64,000 nucleotides of DNA, from positions 32,454,303 through 32,518,302 of the forward strand of contig NC_091158.1 of the NCBI RefSeq assembly GCF_040958095.1. Direction: 5' to 3'. Every line of letters starts with the position of its first letter. Within the stretch, counting starts at the first letter, position 1. Of this stretch, positions 11,863 to 22,418 are shown piece by piece. The notes below the pieces were generated by a model that was given only the letters and a program-made list of their open reading frames with translations, did not search any database and was not told where the DNA came from. This stretch comes from Procambarus clarkii (Eukaryota > Arthropoda > Malacostraca > Decapoda > Cambaridae). The translations under genes were made by a program, and so were the position numbers.

Positions 11863-12295
11863 GCGACACCACAGAGGGAAGAGGCGAGAAGAGCAGAAAT
11901 ACTCCTGAATAGAGCATCTGGCACCAAGAGTTACAGAAGACGGAAGGAACCTATCAAAAGTAATTTTCATTACACAAAGAGACTGGCCATGACAACCACG
12001 AGGGAGGGCGAGTAACATATTAATATGGAGGATAGAATGGCCTTGGGCCTCAAGGATATGTTTATTATGGTAGTCTTTAAGTGCCTTATCACCAGTCGCT
12101 ACATGATATGGAAGAATAACTGTGCCAATCCTGGCATTTATTTAATCAGGCATTTTTTGATATTCGAACCGGTGTCTCCCCAATGCAGGACAACGAAGCT
12201 AAGTGGACAGCTGCTTCCCGAGAAGGAGCTGCAACAACACGTGTACCAGTCTGGGTGGGGTTAAAAGTGACAAAGGTATCCACCAAATCAACTAG
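11863..12295 (-). mobile_element. I-type LINE copy C, ORF1 part (downstream piece)
   Basis: The minus-strand sequence matches ORF1 of copy A (for example DTFVTFNPTQTGTRVVAAPS at about 12290-12230, and the SVTLGARCSIQEY segment near 11900). It continues the copy C piece beyond the CR1-like insertion. It stops just at the 5' end of copy A. Confidence 0.7.
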
Positions 12296-15048
12296 AGTAA
12301 GAGTAATTAGGTCAAGTGGAAGAGTAGGTCTGTATATTAAAGAGGAGCTGGCATGCACAGAGCTCCTGAACTTGACCAATGAGGTGGTAGAGGTACTTGG
12401 AATCATGGTAGAGAATATAGATCTAATTATTATTCTAATATACAAACCGCCAGATGCAACAGTTGAGGAATTCACTGAGCAGATCCACAAAATAGAAAAT
12501 AGCCTTGATAACCTAGCAAACCCAGTACCAGATTTTATCTTCCTTGGAGACTTCAATCTACCCAGTTTACAATGGAGAATAGTAAACAATAATACTATAG
12601 CATGAAATCAACTTGGAAATAATGAATCACAGGTCAAAGAACTACTGAGATTCTGTGACAAATTCTCTCTCAGTCAGCAGATTACAGAACCGACTAGGAA
12701 TGAGAACACACTAGACCTCATATTCACCAACAATGATGATAGGTAATCAGAGACATTACTGTCTCAGACACTACGTACTCGGACCACAAGCTCATTGAAG
12801 TGCAAACTAACATTAATAACGGTAGTAGGGCCAAGAGAAACAACAAGCGAGAAGGGCTATTCAATAAATTAAATTTTAATAATAAAAGGATAGACTCGGA
12901 GAAAATAAACAAGGAACTTACAACATTCAATGGGAAAATGTCTAAGTAATAAAAATCCTACACAAGGTCCAACGTTTAAAGAGAACGCAGACGACATTAC
13001 AGAAGAAGAAAAAATTTAACAGAAATGCTGAAGCAGACACGACTTTCCATACAAAGAAGGAATAATTTAAACAGGGAGATTGAAGAAATCGAACAGAGAC
13101 TGAAGCATTCATATCAGATTGAAGAACGGCAACTAAAACAGAAAGCAATTCAAGAAATAAAGAAAAACACAAAATATTTCTTCACATATGCTAAATCAAA
13201 AGCAAAAACCACTGCCAGTATTGGACCTATTCATACTAGTGAAGGTTCATACACTGAGGATGACAAAGAAATTAGTGAAATCCTTAAAAGCAATATGAGG
13301 ACATGTTTAGCACCCCGATACACAGCATGAAAGTGGAAGATCCGGACACCTTCTTTATGTGTGATATACAAACCCCTGTAAATATAACTGATATCAACAC
13401 GAGCGTGGCAGGTTTTGAAAGAGAAATTGACAATATGCCCATGCACTCAGCCTTGGATTCAGACTCATGGAATTCAATATTTATAATGAAATTCAAAGTG
13501 CCAGTAGCACAGGCATTCAGTATAGTGTGGAGGAAGAGCTTGGACACTGGGGAGATACCAGATGTGCTTAAAGCAGCAGACATAGCCCCTCCACACAAGG
13601 GAGGTAGCAAAGCATTGGCAAAGAATTATAGACCAGTTGCATTAACGTCCCACATAATAAAAGTACTGTATTTGAGAGTGACCAGGAGTCAGGTCACTAG
13701 TTTCATGGAGAACAATGACATCCACAATCCAGGCCAACATGGATTTAGAGCAGGAAGATCATGCCTCTCACAGCTACTTGACCATTACGACAAAATCACT
13801 GAGGCATTAAAAGAAAAACAGAGTTCAGATGTGGTATACACGGATTTTGCAAAGGCATTCAATAAATGTGACCATGAAGTGATAGCACACAAAATGAGGT
13901 CACTGGGAATAACTGGTAAAGTAGGACACTGGATACTCAGTTTTCTGTCGAACAGACCAGAGAGAGTAACAGTTAACCATATAAAATCGAGTCCAAGCGC
14001 AGTTAAAAGCTGCAGTACCTCAAGGTACAGTCCTTGCACCATGGCTTTTCCTTATTCTCATATCAGACATAGACTCAAATACAAGGCTCAGCTTCGTATC
14101 ATCCTTTGCAGATGACACAAAAATCAGCATGAAAATTACCTCTGCTGAAGATATTGAAAAACTACAAGCAGATATTAATAAAGTTTTCGACTTGGCAACA
14201 GAAAATAACGTGATGTTTAACAGCGATAAATTCCAGGTACTCGGATACGGTAAAAGTGAGAACCTTAAACATAATACAGGGTACAAAATACAATCAAATT
14301 TGCCCATAGCAGGAAAGAAACATGTAAAGGATTTGAGAATAATGATGTCTGATGACCTAAATTTTAGGGAGCATAACCAAGCAAATATTGAGGCAGACAG
14401 GAAAATGATAGGATGGATTACGAGAACTTTCAAATCCAGGGATCCCATCACAATGGTTGTACTCTTGAAATCACTTGTGCTGTCCCATCTTGAGTACTGC
14501 TCAGTACTCACTTCCCCATTTAGAGCAGGAGAGATTGCTGAAATAGAGGAGTACAGAAAAAATTTACGGGATACATAAACAAGATAAAGCATCTAAATTA
14601 TTGGGATCGTCTCAAAGCTCTCCGAATGTACTCGCTAGAAAGACGATGGGAGAGTTATCAAATAATATACAAGTGGGAAAATACTGGAGGGCCAGGTCCC
14701 AAATCTGCACTGTAAAATAACAACATACTGGAGTGAACAATATGGTAGAAAATGCAGAGTACTGTACAACCACTGAAGAGCAGAGGTGCCATAGGCACAA
14801 TCAGAGAACACTGTATAAACATCAGAGGTCCGCGGTTGTTCAACATCCTCCCAGCAAGCATAAGAAATATTGCCGGAACAACCGTGGACATATTCAAGAG
14901 GAAACTAGATAGTTTCCTCCAACGAGTGCCGGACCAACCGGGCCGCGGTGGGTATGTGGGCCTGCGGGCTGCTGCAAGCAACAGCCTAGTGGACCAAACT
15001 CTCACAAGTCAAGCCTGGCCTCGGGCCGGGCTTGGGGAGTAGAACTCC
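12296..15048 (+). mobile_element. CR1-like LINE, 5'-truncated, nearly full ORF2
   Basis: It is bounded by a 9-bp target duplication, ATCAACTAG (12287-12295 and 15049-15057). Domains on the plus strand: endonuclease part (12300-12600: GRVGLYIKEEL, YKPPDATVEEF, FIFLGDFNLPSLQW), linker, RT (13303-14115: NYRPVALTSH, GQHGFRAGRSC, VYTDFAKAFNKCDHE, then FADDTKISM at about 14110), thumb (14129-14600: DLNFREHNQANIEADRKM, LSHLEYCS) and the C-terminal part (14590-14960: LNYWDRLKALRMYSLERR, GPRLFNILPASIRN, VDIFKRKLDSFLQ). These are CR1/L2-group features. Several frame breaks make it inactive. It is inserted in ORF1 of the minus-strand I-type LINE copy C. Confidence 0.85.
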
Positions 15049-15057
15049 ATCAACTAG

Positions 15058-16085
15058 GTGTTTATGGATGAATAAATCATCAGGACGAGTAGAATTAACA
15101 TGACCGAGATTAAAATACTTAGTCCATGTAGCAGGACCAAACAAAGCTTGGAAGGTATTAGAACCGGAAGGAATTGTGCAAGTGTGACTGTGGAGAGGAC
15201 GACACCGAGCACCCCCAGTAAGAGAGGGGGTAAAAGGCGCAGTTGTTACAATGAGAGATGAAGCCACTCCATGTGATGAGGTGGTCATCACTGGGGGCTT
15301 GGGGCTCAACCCTGCCACAGAGGTAGAAGGGGAGCAGAGAGAGGTAGTCGGGACCTGGTAGACCAAGCTCTCACAAGTCAAGCCTGGCCTCGGGGACTAG
15401 AAGGACTCCCAAAACGCCATCAAGCGGGTATCAAGCAGGGAAAATCCGGAGCTCCTTGGTCTGGGACCAAAGTAGCAGCGGGCTACAGAGCCCGGCTTTC
15501 CATCACAGTCCAACTCGGGGGCCTGGTCTCCCACCCCACATCTGAGAAGTTAAAAATAAGGGTCAGATATCAGCATGTAAATGAACAGGTAAACATTTCA
15601 TCAACAAACAAGCCCCCATACCCACCATGGCGACACAATTAGAGGATAGGACACCTGATAAGACGTGGGCCCCCCCCCCCAGGGGTGCATCATGGATATA
15701 TGCCCTGCAATCACCACTTCAAGAACCATCAGTCCGTCAAGGTTGGGCTCAGCAACGAAGGAAAAGAGTGACGATAAAAGTGTCCCTTTGCTCAACAATT
15801 TCGGGTACCACAGTTTTACGGGCGAGAGACTGTGCCTCACCTAACACCCAGTGTCAAAACAGAAGACGACATCTAAACGAATGATCAAGAACAGCAAAAA
15901 GTCGCTGGGAAATAGCAATTAAAAAGAAGAATTGGGAAGGAAAATTAAACTCAGTAGGAAAAAGCATTCAGCACAATTAGTGAAGAAGGCAGCAGGAGCA
16001 TAAGGCTTCAAAAGGACAGAGGACACTGTCCCATGGAGCATCACACTCTAGCATCTGCCAACCAAGCCCCCTCACGATGGCAACG
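15058..16085 (-). mobile_element. I-type LINE copy C, 5' leader and ORF1 N-terminal part
   Basis: From about 16085 on the minus strand come a leader beginning CCATCGTGAGGGGGCTTGG, comparable to the start of copy A, and an ORF1 N terminus (15381-15060: TWTKYFNLGHVNSTRPDD). A small piece at about 15357-15400 (CTCACAAGTCAAGCCTGGCC) repeats the 3' end of the CR1-like LINE and looks like a second, very short insertion. A poly-C run is at 15669-15680. Confidence 0.65.
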
Positions 16086-16089
16086 GGCT

Positions 16090-16690
16090 GGAAAGGGAGG
16101 GAGAGATGAAAAAGATGAGAGGGTGAAGAATACTGCTCGGTGAGACACCAGTGTTAATGGGTAGAGTGGGAAAATTGGAATCATTCACAGAGATATACTG
16201 GAGCCTGTCACTGAGGTAAGATTGTAGGTATTGGAGGGAGTGACCTCTTACTCCGTAATGTTGCAATTTAAGAAAGTTAATGTGTTTACAGTGTCAAAAC
16301 GTCTTATGTAGGTCAACAAATAAATGAATAAGGTACTCATTTTTTCCAAGAGCTGCATAAATTAAATTAATCATACTAACTGGGGCATGATTGGTCCTTT
16401 TTTGGTCCTGAAGCCATTATGGCAAAAACTAAGTATAAATAGGAGTAAGGCTGCATGTAAATTAACTCTTTAAAATATTTTAGACAAAATCGGCAGAATT
16501 GATATTGGTCTATAATTGTTGACTTCAGTGAGATTGCTGCTTTTATGGACTAAGGTTACTCTTGCTTTTTTTCTCAAAATATCAGGAAAGGTTTAGAGTT
16601 CAAATAATTTGTTGTAGAGCAATGCAATGGCTGGAGCTAAAAATCTAGAGGCTTTTTTGTAAATTAGGGGTGGTATCTCAACATACAGTA
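16090..16690 (-). mobile_element. Jockey-like LINE RT fragment
   Basis: The minus-strand translation gives LLYNKLFEL, NNYRPISILPILSKIF, HYGVRGHSLQYLQSYLSDR, then TGVSPSSILHPLIFF in place of GVPQGSILGPLLF. This is RT motifs 1 to B of a Jockey-type LINE with many disabling changes. Confidence 0.7.
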
Positions 16691-16699
16691 TCTATGCAT

Positions 16700-17240
16700 G
16701 AGGTTCATTCATCCACTACAAACTACCTCAAGCCCATCATCACCCAACAAAAATCTGCTATCAGAACAATAAAACTGTCTTCAAACAACACAAAACCTCT
16801 CTGTTTAAATCCCTGAACATGCTACATATACACTCGCTCTACACATTCTCTTGTGCTACTTACAAGCACAAAACCTTGTTCCTAAATGCTAACCCTGATC
16901 TGAAACTCTCCATTGATAGACGTAATAGAACCCACAAGCACCACAACATATATATCACTTTGATATAATTTTTTTATATTAATTGACAGTCAGGATAATA
17001 TAATTGCCAATCAGACTAATATAACTTTGAATCAGGCTTTTTCACCCACAGGGTTATTGATCGATGGAACTGCCGACCCACCAAACCCATAACTGCCAAA
17101 ACTGTGCTGAATTTCAAAATACACCTGGAAAAAATCATGAAGACAAACTGGGAGAGGGAAGGGAACCGTCAACAAGCCGACGACTTCCTGTTCTCATCGA
17201 GGCCACTCGGGTTAGTGGCCCTCAGGTAAATCGGGTAAAA
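16700..17240 (+). mobile_element. Two LINE 3'-terminal scraps
   Basis: 16700-16960 encodes a Jockey-type C terminus (SLNMLHIHSLYTFSCATYKH, NANPDLK, RRNRTHKHHN). 17040-17240 encodes a different LINE C terminus (HRVIDRWNCRPTKPITAKTV, NFKIHLEKIM) plus a 3' segment (GAGGCCACTCGGGTTAGTGG) that reappears at 31.7 kb. Both are 5'-truncated. Confidence 0.6.
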
Positions 17241-17244
17241 TATT

Positions 17245-18010
17245 ATTCCCAGACAATTACAGCATAACTGATAAAGTAAGGCTAGAGTAATAAATTTCTG
17301 GTAAATTTAGAGTGATAAATTTGTAGAGTAATATAAATTTAAATTTCATATTAACTTGACTGACAGCTATAAATGCCAGTCAGCCTTCAATATGCTCTTC
17401 GGTGAAATATTTATAATCAAGAATAGAACTCATAAATAGGCCTAAACAAAAAATAAAAAATGGACATCAGTTTGCATATGAATCTCCTGAGAAGATTCCT
17501 CGATTAATATACATTTCCTTACCAATCAAATGGTCTCACCTTAAGTATGTCTCAGATTGTCTTCTTCACCAACTCCAATGCTAAATAATATTACAACAAA
17601 AATGTCCATAACTTAGCTACAGAGTATATTACATTTTAAATAAATTTCCACAGGAAGCAAAAAAAAGAAGCACATTATTTACATAAATATGAAGAAAAAC
17701 ATTTAAAGCTTTGTTTTACCTTTGCTAAAGTAAAGAGATATTTCTATACTTATAAGCAATTTTGAGTTTTCCTACAGTGACAGCTTCTCTAGTTCTTGCT
17801 TGGTCATCTAACTTTCATAAAAGAACAATATAATAAAATATCTTCATATCTTTACCTTTTCATTGTGTATCTTTACCTTTTCATTGTGAAGTGTATTTCT
17901 GAAACAAAATGTAATTACCTCTGAAGAACATCCAACTGACATTGTGATAGCACACTGTTAGATTAAAGGTAAGATAATATACCATTATGTGCCTCATTAT
18001 CCTTCAACAT
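17245..18010. other. AT-rich intergenic stretch downstream of zinc-finger gene
   Basis: No coding signal. This would hold the 3'UTR of the minus-strand zinc-finger gene. I could not place a convincing AATAAA. Confidence 0.4.
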
Positions 18011-18014
18011 TCTT

Positions 18015-19310
18015 TTAATTATCTTTCACACTCAAAGTGTTTAGCCTATTATCTGCATGTATCATCTTATGCCTCTTCATACTTCCGCGCTGCCTGAATC
18101 TCTTCCCACACTCTGGACATGCATGAGGTTTGTCACCTGAATGCACTAACATGTGCTCTATTATAGTTCCACGTCTTTTAAATTTTTTGCCACACTCGGC
18201 ACATTGAAAAGGTCTCTCATCCGCATGCACCATCCTGTGAGTCTTCATACTTCCACGCCGACTGAATCTCTTCCCGCACTCTGGACATTCATAAGGTTTG
18301 TCACTTGAATGCCCTAACATGTGAGTCTTCATATGTCCAAGATGACTGAATCTCTTTCCACACTCTGGACATTCATGAGGTTTGTCACCTGAATGCGCCA
18401 ACATGTGCTCTATTATAGTTCCACGTTCTCTAAATTTTTTGCCACACTCGGCACATTGAAAAGGTCTCTGATCCGCATGCACCATCCTGTGCCTCTTCAT
18501 ATTTCCACGCCAACTGAATCTCTTCCCACACTCTGGACATTCATAAGGTTTGTCACCTGAATGCACTAACATGTGCTCTATTATAGTTCCACGTTCTCTA
18601 AATTTTTTGCCACACTCGGCACATTGAAAAGGTCTCTCATCCGCATGTATCATCCTGTGTCTCTTCATATGTCCAAGCAGACTGAATCTCTTCCCACACT
18701 CTGGACACTCGTGAGGTTTGTCACCTGAATGCAATAACATGTGTGTCTTCATATTTCCACGCCGACTGAATCTCTTCCCACACTCTGGACACTCATGAAG
18801 TTTATCACCTGAATGCTCTAACATGTGCTCTATTATAGTTCCACGTTCTCTAAATTTTTTGCCACACTCGGCACATTGAAAAGGTCTCTGATCCACATGC
18901 ACCATCCTGTGCCTCTTCATATTTCCACGCCAACTGAATCTCTTCCCACACTCTGGACATTCATAAGGTTTGTCACCTGAATGCACTAACATGTGCTCTA
19001 TTATAGTGCCACGTTCTCTAAATTTTTTGCCACACTCGGCACATTGAAAAGGTCTCTCATCCGCATGTATCATCCTGTGTCTCTTCATATGTCCAAGCAG
19101 ACTGAATCTCTTTCCACACTCTGGACACTCGTGAGGTTTGTCACCTGAATGCACCAACATATGAGTCTTCATACCTCCCCGCTGACTGAATCTCTTCCCA
19201 CACTCTGGACACTCGTGAAGTTTGTCACCTGAATGCACTACCATGTGACGCTTCACATCTCTATTACGGGTGAATACCTTCGGACACTGTGGACACTGGT
19301 GAGTCTTCAT
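18015..19310 (-). CDS. C2H2 zinc-finger protein, 15 tandem fingers
   Basis: A predicted nuclear DNA-binding protein of 431 residues made almost only of C2H2 fingers. Fifteen 28-residue fingers (C-x2-C-x12-H-x3-H) run from residue 4 to about 423. Linkers are SGDKP or ADERP/ADQRP instead of the common TGEKP. Two finger types largely alternate: (Y/H)ECPECGKRFS... and FQCAECGKKFRERGTIIEH. Fingers 3-7 and 8-12 are near-identical five-finger blocks (420 bp each), a recent internal duplication. No KRAB, ZAD, BTB or other effector domain is in this exon. The frame continues upstream of the ATG for about 17 codons (HPGEKTFTQTVPVIKK) before a stop, so the true start may lie in another exon. The duplicated fingers could bind repetitive DNA, but that is inference. 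The ORF is intact and looks like a working host gene. Confidence 0.9.
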   Translation of the reverse strand: MKTHQCPQCPKVFTRNRDVKRHMVVHSGDKLHECPECGKRFSQRGGMKTHMLVHSGDKPHECPECGKRFSLLGHMKRHRMIHADERPFQCAECGKKFRERGTIIEHMLVHSGDKPYECPECGKRFSWRGNMKRHRMVHVDQRPFQCAECGKKFRERGTIIEHMLEHSGDKLHECPECGKRFSRRGNMKTHMLLHSGDKPHECPECGKRFSLLGHMKRHRMIHADERPFQCAECGKKFRERGTIIEHMLVHSGDKPYECPECGKRFSWRGNMKRHRMVHADQRPFQCAECGKKFRERGTIIEHMLAHSGDKPHECPECGKRFSHLGHMKTHMLGHSSDKPYECPECGKRFSRRGSMKTHRMVHADERPFQCAECGKKFKRRGTIIEHMLVHSGDKPHACPECGKRFRQRGSMKRHKMIHADNRLNTLSVKDN

Positions 19311-19540
19311 CTTCTTTATGACAGGTACAGTTTGTGTGAAGGTTTTCTCCCCCGGATGTTGGGAGAAGCGTCAAGGCTTGAGTGTTGTTTCTTAGAGTTA
19401 GACTTGATGTGAGCACTTGGCGGTCAATGGTGGTGCTTCTTCTTTATGATAGATACAGTTTGTGTCAAGATTTTCCCTTATTGCTCGTGCTTGACCTCAC
19501 CGGCGGGCGCTACTAAAATGGCGGCGGTTGTTTACCCTCT
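19311..19540 (-). promoter_or_regulatory. 5' leader region of zinc-finger gene
   Basis: A ~40-bp leader segment just upstream of the ATG (about 19312-19350) recurs, diverged, at about 19438-19480. A GC-rich CCGCCGCCATTTTAG stretch at about 19510-19530, followed on the minus strand by CCGGTGAGG, resembles a first noncoding exon with a donor site. No TATA box or mapped start can be given. Confidence 0.3.
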
Positions 19541-19935
19541 CATCACCTAAGCGTTCCAATGTTTTGGTCTGGTTCCACATATCATTTTTCCAACCTCTTA
19601 TTTTTGTTTATATCTAGTCATTTGAAATTAACACTTGTATTTATTCTCATGTTTTTGAATCAAAGAATGTACTTGGAATTGTTTCTTTAAACATAAGGCC
19701 ACACGATTATACTTTTTGAAGGAAACAGTTCTCCCACAGGGATGCAAGATACTACTTACATTGACAACACTAATTTTTTTGCCATTTCGGAAACCAAGTT
19801 TTGGACGTTTCGCTTATGTGTACATGTTCAATATTAAATCGACTATATAATGCTATTAATAATTAAATTATTATAAATTACATAATTAAATTATTTATTA
19901 TAAATAAATACTTTTGGTCTCACATCACTCATCAC
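19541..19935. other. AT-rich stretch, no gene seen
   Basis: Low-complexity AT-rich DNA (TTATAATTAAATTA-type) between the zinc-finger gene and a LINE 3' end. I see nothing else. Confidence 0.5.
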
Positions 19936-19939
19936 AAAA

Positions 19940-20580
19940 ATACATCACTCGGTACCCCTACTCAAATCTCTGAATATGTTAGACATTAAGTCACTGCACA
20001 TTCTCTCATGTGTATTATACATATATAAAACGCTAAACTGTAATGCCAATCCTGACCTCAAAAGCTTCATAGAAGGTTGTAACAGAACCCATGAGCACCA
20101 CACCAGAAATAAATACAGTTTTGATATTCCTAGAGTACGACTTAATCAAACTAGAAATGCTCTACAAATCAAGGGACCCAGATTGTGGAATGACCTTCCC
20201 AACCATGTTAAAGACGGTACCTCTCTCAACCAGTTTAAGACAAAAACGAAGCTATACCTAATAAATTCCCTGTAACCTACCTTACCCCTCTATTGTCAAC
20301 CAATGTCTGGTTTTTTTTTAAAGAGCGCTGTTTGTCGACAGAATTGTATTTGTGCTGCTTTTTCATCTATGTTTTCATTTCATGTTTTCATTTTACTCTT
20401 TATGCTCAATTAGTATAAAGCTTTAGTCATTTAAGTTTTTCATGCCTGAAACGTTTTGCGTAATAGTGGCTTTAGGCATTGTATGTACTAGCTCTACCTA
20501 TAAGTCCACCTATAAGTAAAAATTTCTTGTATGTATGTACCTTACCTAAATGAACATTTATTTATTTATTTATTTTATTT
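19940..20580 (+). mobile_element. Jockey-like LINE 3' end (5'-truncated)
   Basis: A 99-codon open C terminus (19976-20275) has NANPDLKSFIEGCNRTHEHH, then GPRLWNDLPNHVKDGTSLNQ and ends INSL-stop. A 3'UTR follows with GTGGCTTTAGGCATTGTATG and a (TTTA)n tail at about 20560. The same 3' end recurs at 36.8-37.2 kb, so this is a dispersed family in the genome. Confidence 0.8.
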
Positions 20581-20759
20581 ACTTAAAAAATGTATTATGT
20601 ATGTTGTATTAAAAATTTAAAATACGGATGTACACTATTTCACTCGGAGATATTTGCATAATACGAATTATAATCTGAAAATATATACATATAACAATGT
20701 ATAATCATGAATGAAAAATCAAACAGGAAATTACTTAAGCACTTACGTGATAATCAATT

Positions 20760-20900
20760 CAATTTCTTTCTTTATTATGCACCCCATACCCATCTCGTGT
20801 GCGGTGGGGTAAAGGATTACACAGACACATAATCGGTTCAGGAACTGAACTCTCTAGTTCGTTTAGCTAAGCAAATAACAATGTTTGACGCTAGTTACAA
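20760..20900 (-). repeat. Dispersed repeat (GCACCCCATACCCAT family), single arm
   Basis: TTATTATGCACCCCATACCC followed by GTGCGGTGGGG and AACTGAAC matches each arm of the inverted pair at 28.38-29.66 kb. It is probably a LINE or SINE 3' end in reverse orientation. Confidence 0.55.
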
Positions 20901-20981
20901 AATTATTGGGTTTGCTTTTAATTAGTTAAATTAATTCAAAATTATTGGATTTGCTCTGGATTAGTTACAAATTTTGGATTT

Positions 20982-21120
20982 GCCCGAAACGCATTGCATA
21001 ATAGTGGCTTTAGGCATTGTATGTACTAGCTCTATCTATATATCAATCCATTAATGTAACATCACTTGTATGTATGTATGTACCTTACCTGAATAAACAT
21101 ATTTATTTATATTTATTTAT
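20982..21120 (+). mobile_element. LINE 3'UTR fragment
   Basis: It begins GCCCGAAACGCATTGCATAA, continues GTGGCTTTAGGCATTGTATG and ends in an ATTT-rich tail at about 21115. It is identical in type to the 3' end at 37.1-37.2 kb. Confidence 0.75.
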
Positions 21121-21182
21121 TATCAATGTTGCATACACATGTACACACCCTCATATATACATATACATATATATATATATAT

Positions 21183-21669
<487 letters not shown>

Positions 21670-21675
21670 CACACA

Positions 21676-21807
21676 TACCAAAATAGGGGTGGTAGGAAAA
21701 GAAAATATCAAAGTGTTCAATGAGGATCCACAAGGTCTTCTCTGAGTACTCTTTATTTTCTTCTCCGAGGCTATGGGTTCCTACACTTGCACCAGAGGTG
21801 GTACCCC

Positions 21808-21811
<4 letters not shown>
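21676..21811. mobile_element. Small TA-anchored MITE-like repeat
   Basis: It starts AATAGGGGTGGTAGGAAAAG and ends GAGGTGGTACCCCTTC next to (TA)n, so the ends form a short inverted repeat (GGGGTGGTA / TACCCCT). A diverged relative lies at 26457-26577. Confidence 0.5.
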
Positions 21812-21899
<88 letters not shown>

Positions 21900-21932
21900 C
21901 ACTAAATATATATATATATATATATATATCAC

Positions 21933-22009
<77 letters not shown>

Positions 22010-22012
22010 CAC

Positions 22013-22084
<72 letters not shown>
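21811..22084. repeat. (TA)n microsatellite with CACTAAA interruptions
   Basis: About 270 bp of TA repeat, broken three times by the same TATATCACTAAATATA variant. The interruption pattern shows that a compound unit was itself duplicated. Confidence 0.95.
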
Positions 22085-22086
<2 letters not shown>

Positions 22087-22296
22087 TGTGCTCACCAAGA
22101 TGTGTTCACCTAGATGTGCTCACCTAGATGTGCTCACCTAGATGTGCTCACCTAGATGTGCTCACCTAGATGTGTTCACCTAGATGTGTTCACCTAGATT
22201 TGCTCACCTAGATGTGTTCACCTAGATGTGTTCACCTAGATGTGCTCACCTAGATGTGTTCACCTAGATGTGCTCACCTAGATGTGCTCACCTAGA
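22084..22296. repeat. 14-bp minisatellite (GATGTGCTCACCTA)
   Basis: About 15 tandem copies with C/T variation at one position. It follows directly on the (TA)n tract. Confidence 0.95.
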
Positions 22297-22418
22297 TTTT
22301 AAAATATAAAATTAATATGATTAAATAGATGACAAACATTATTGAACTAACTCTAAAGTATTTTGTAGCCAATATATGGGAAAAAGGAAGACTAAACCGA
22401 GAGTTCGAACTCTTGGCA

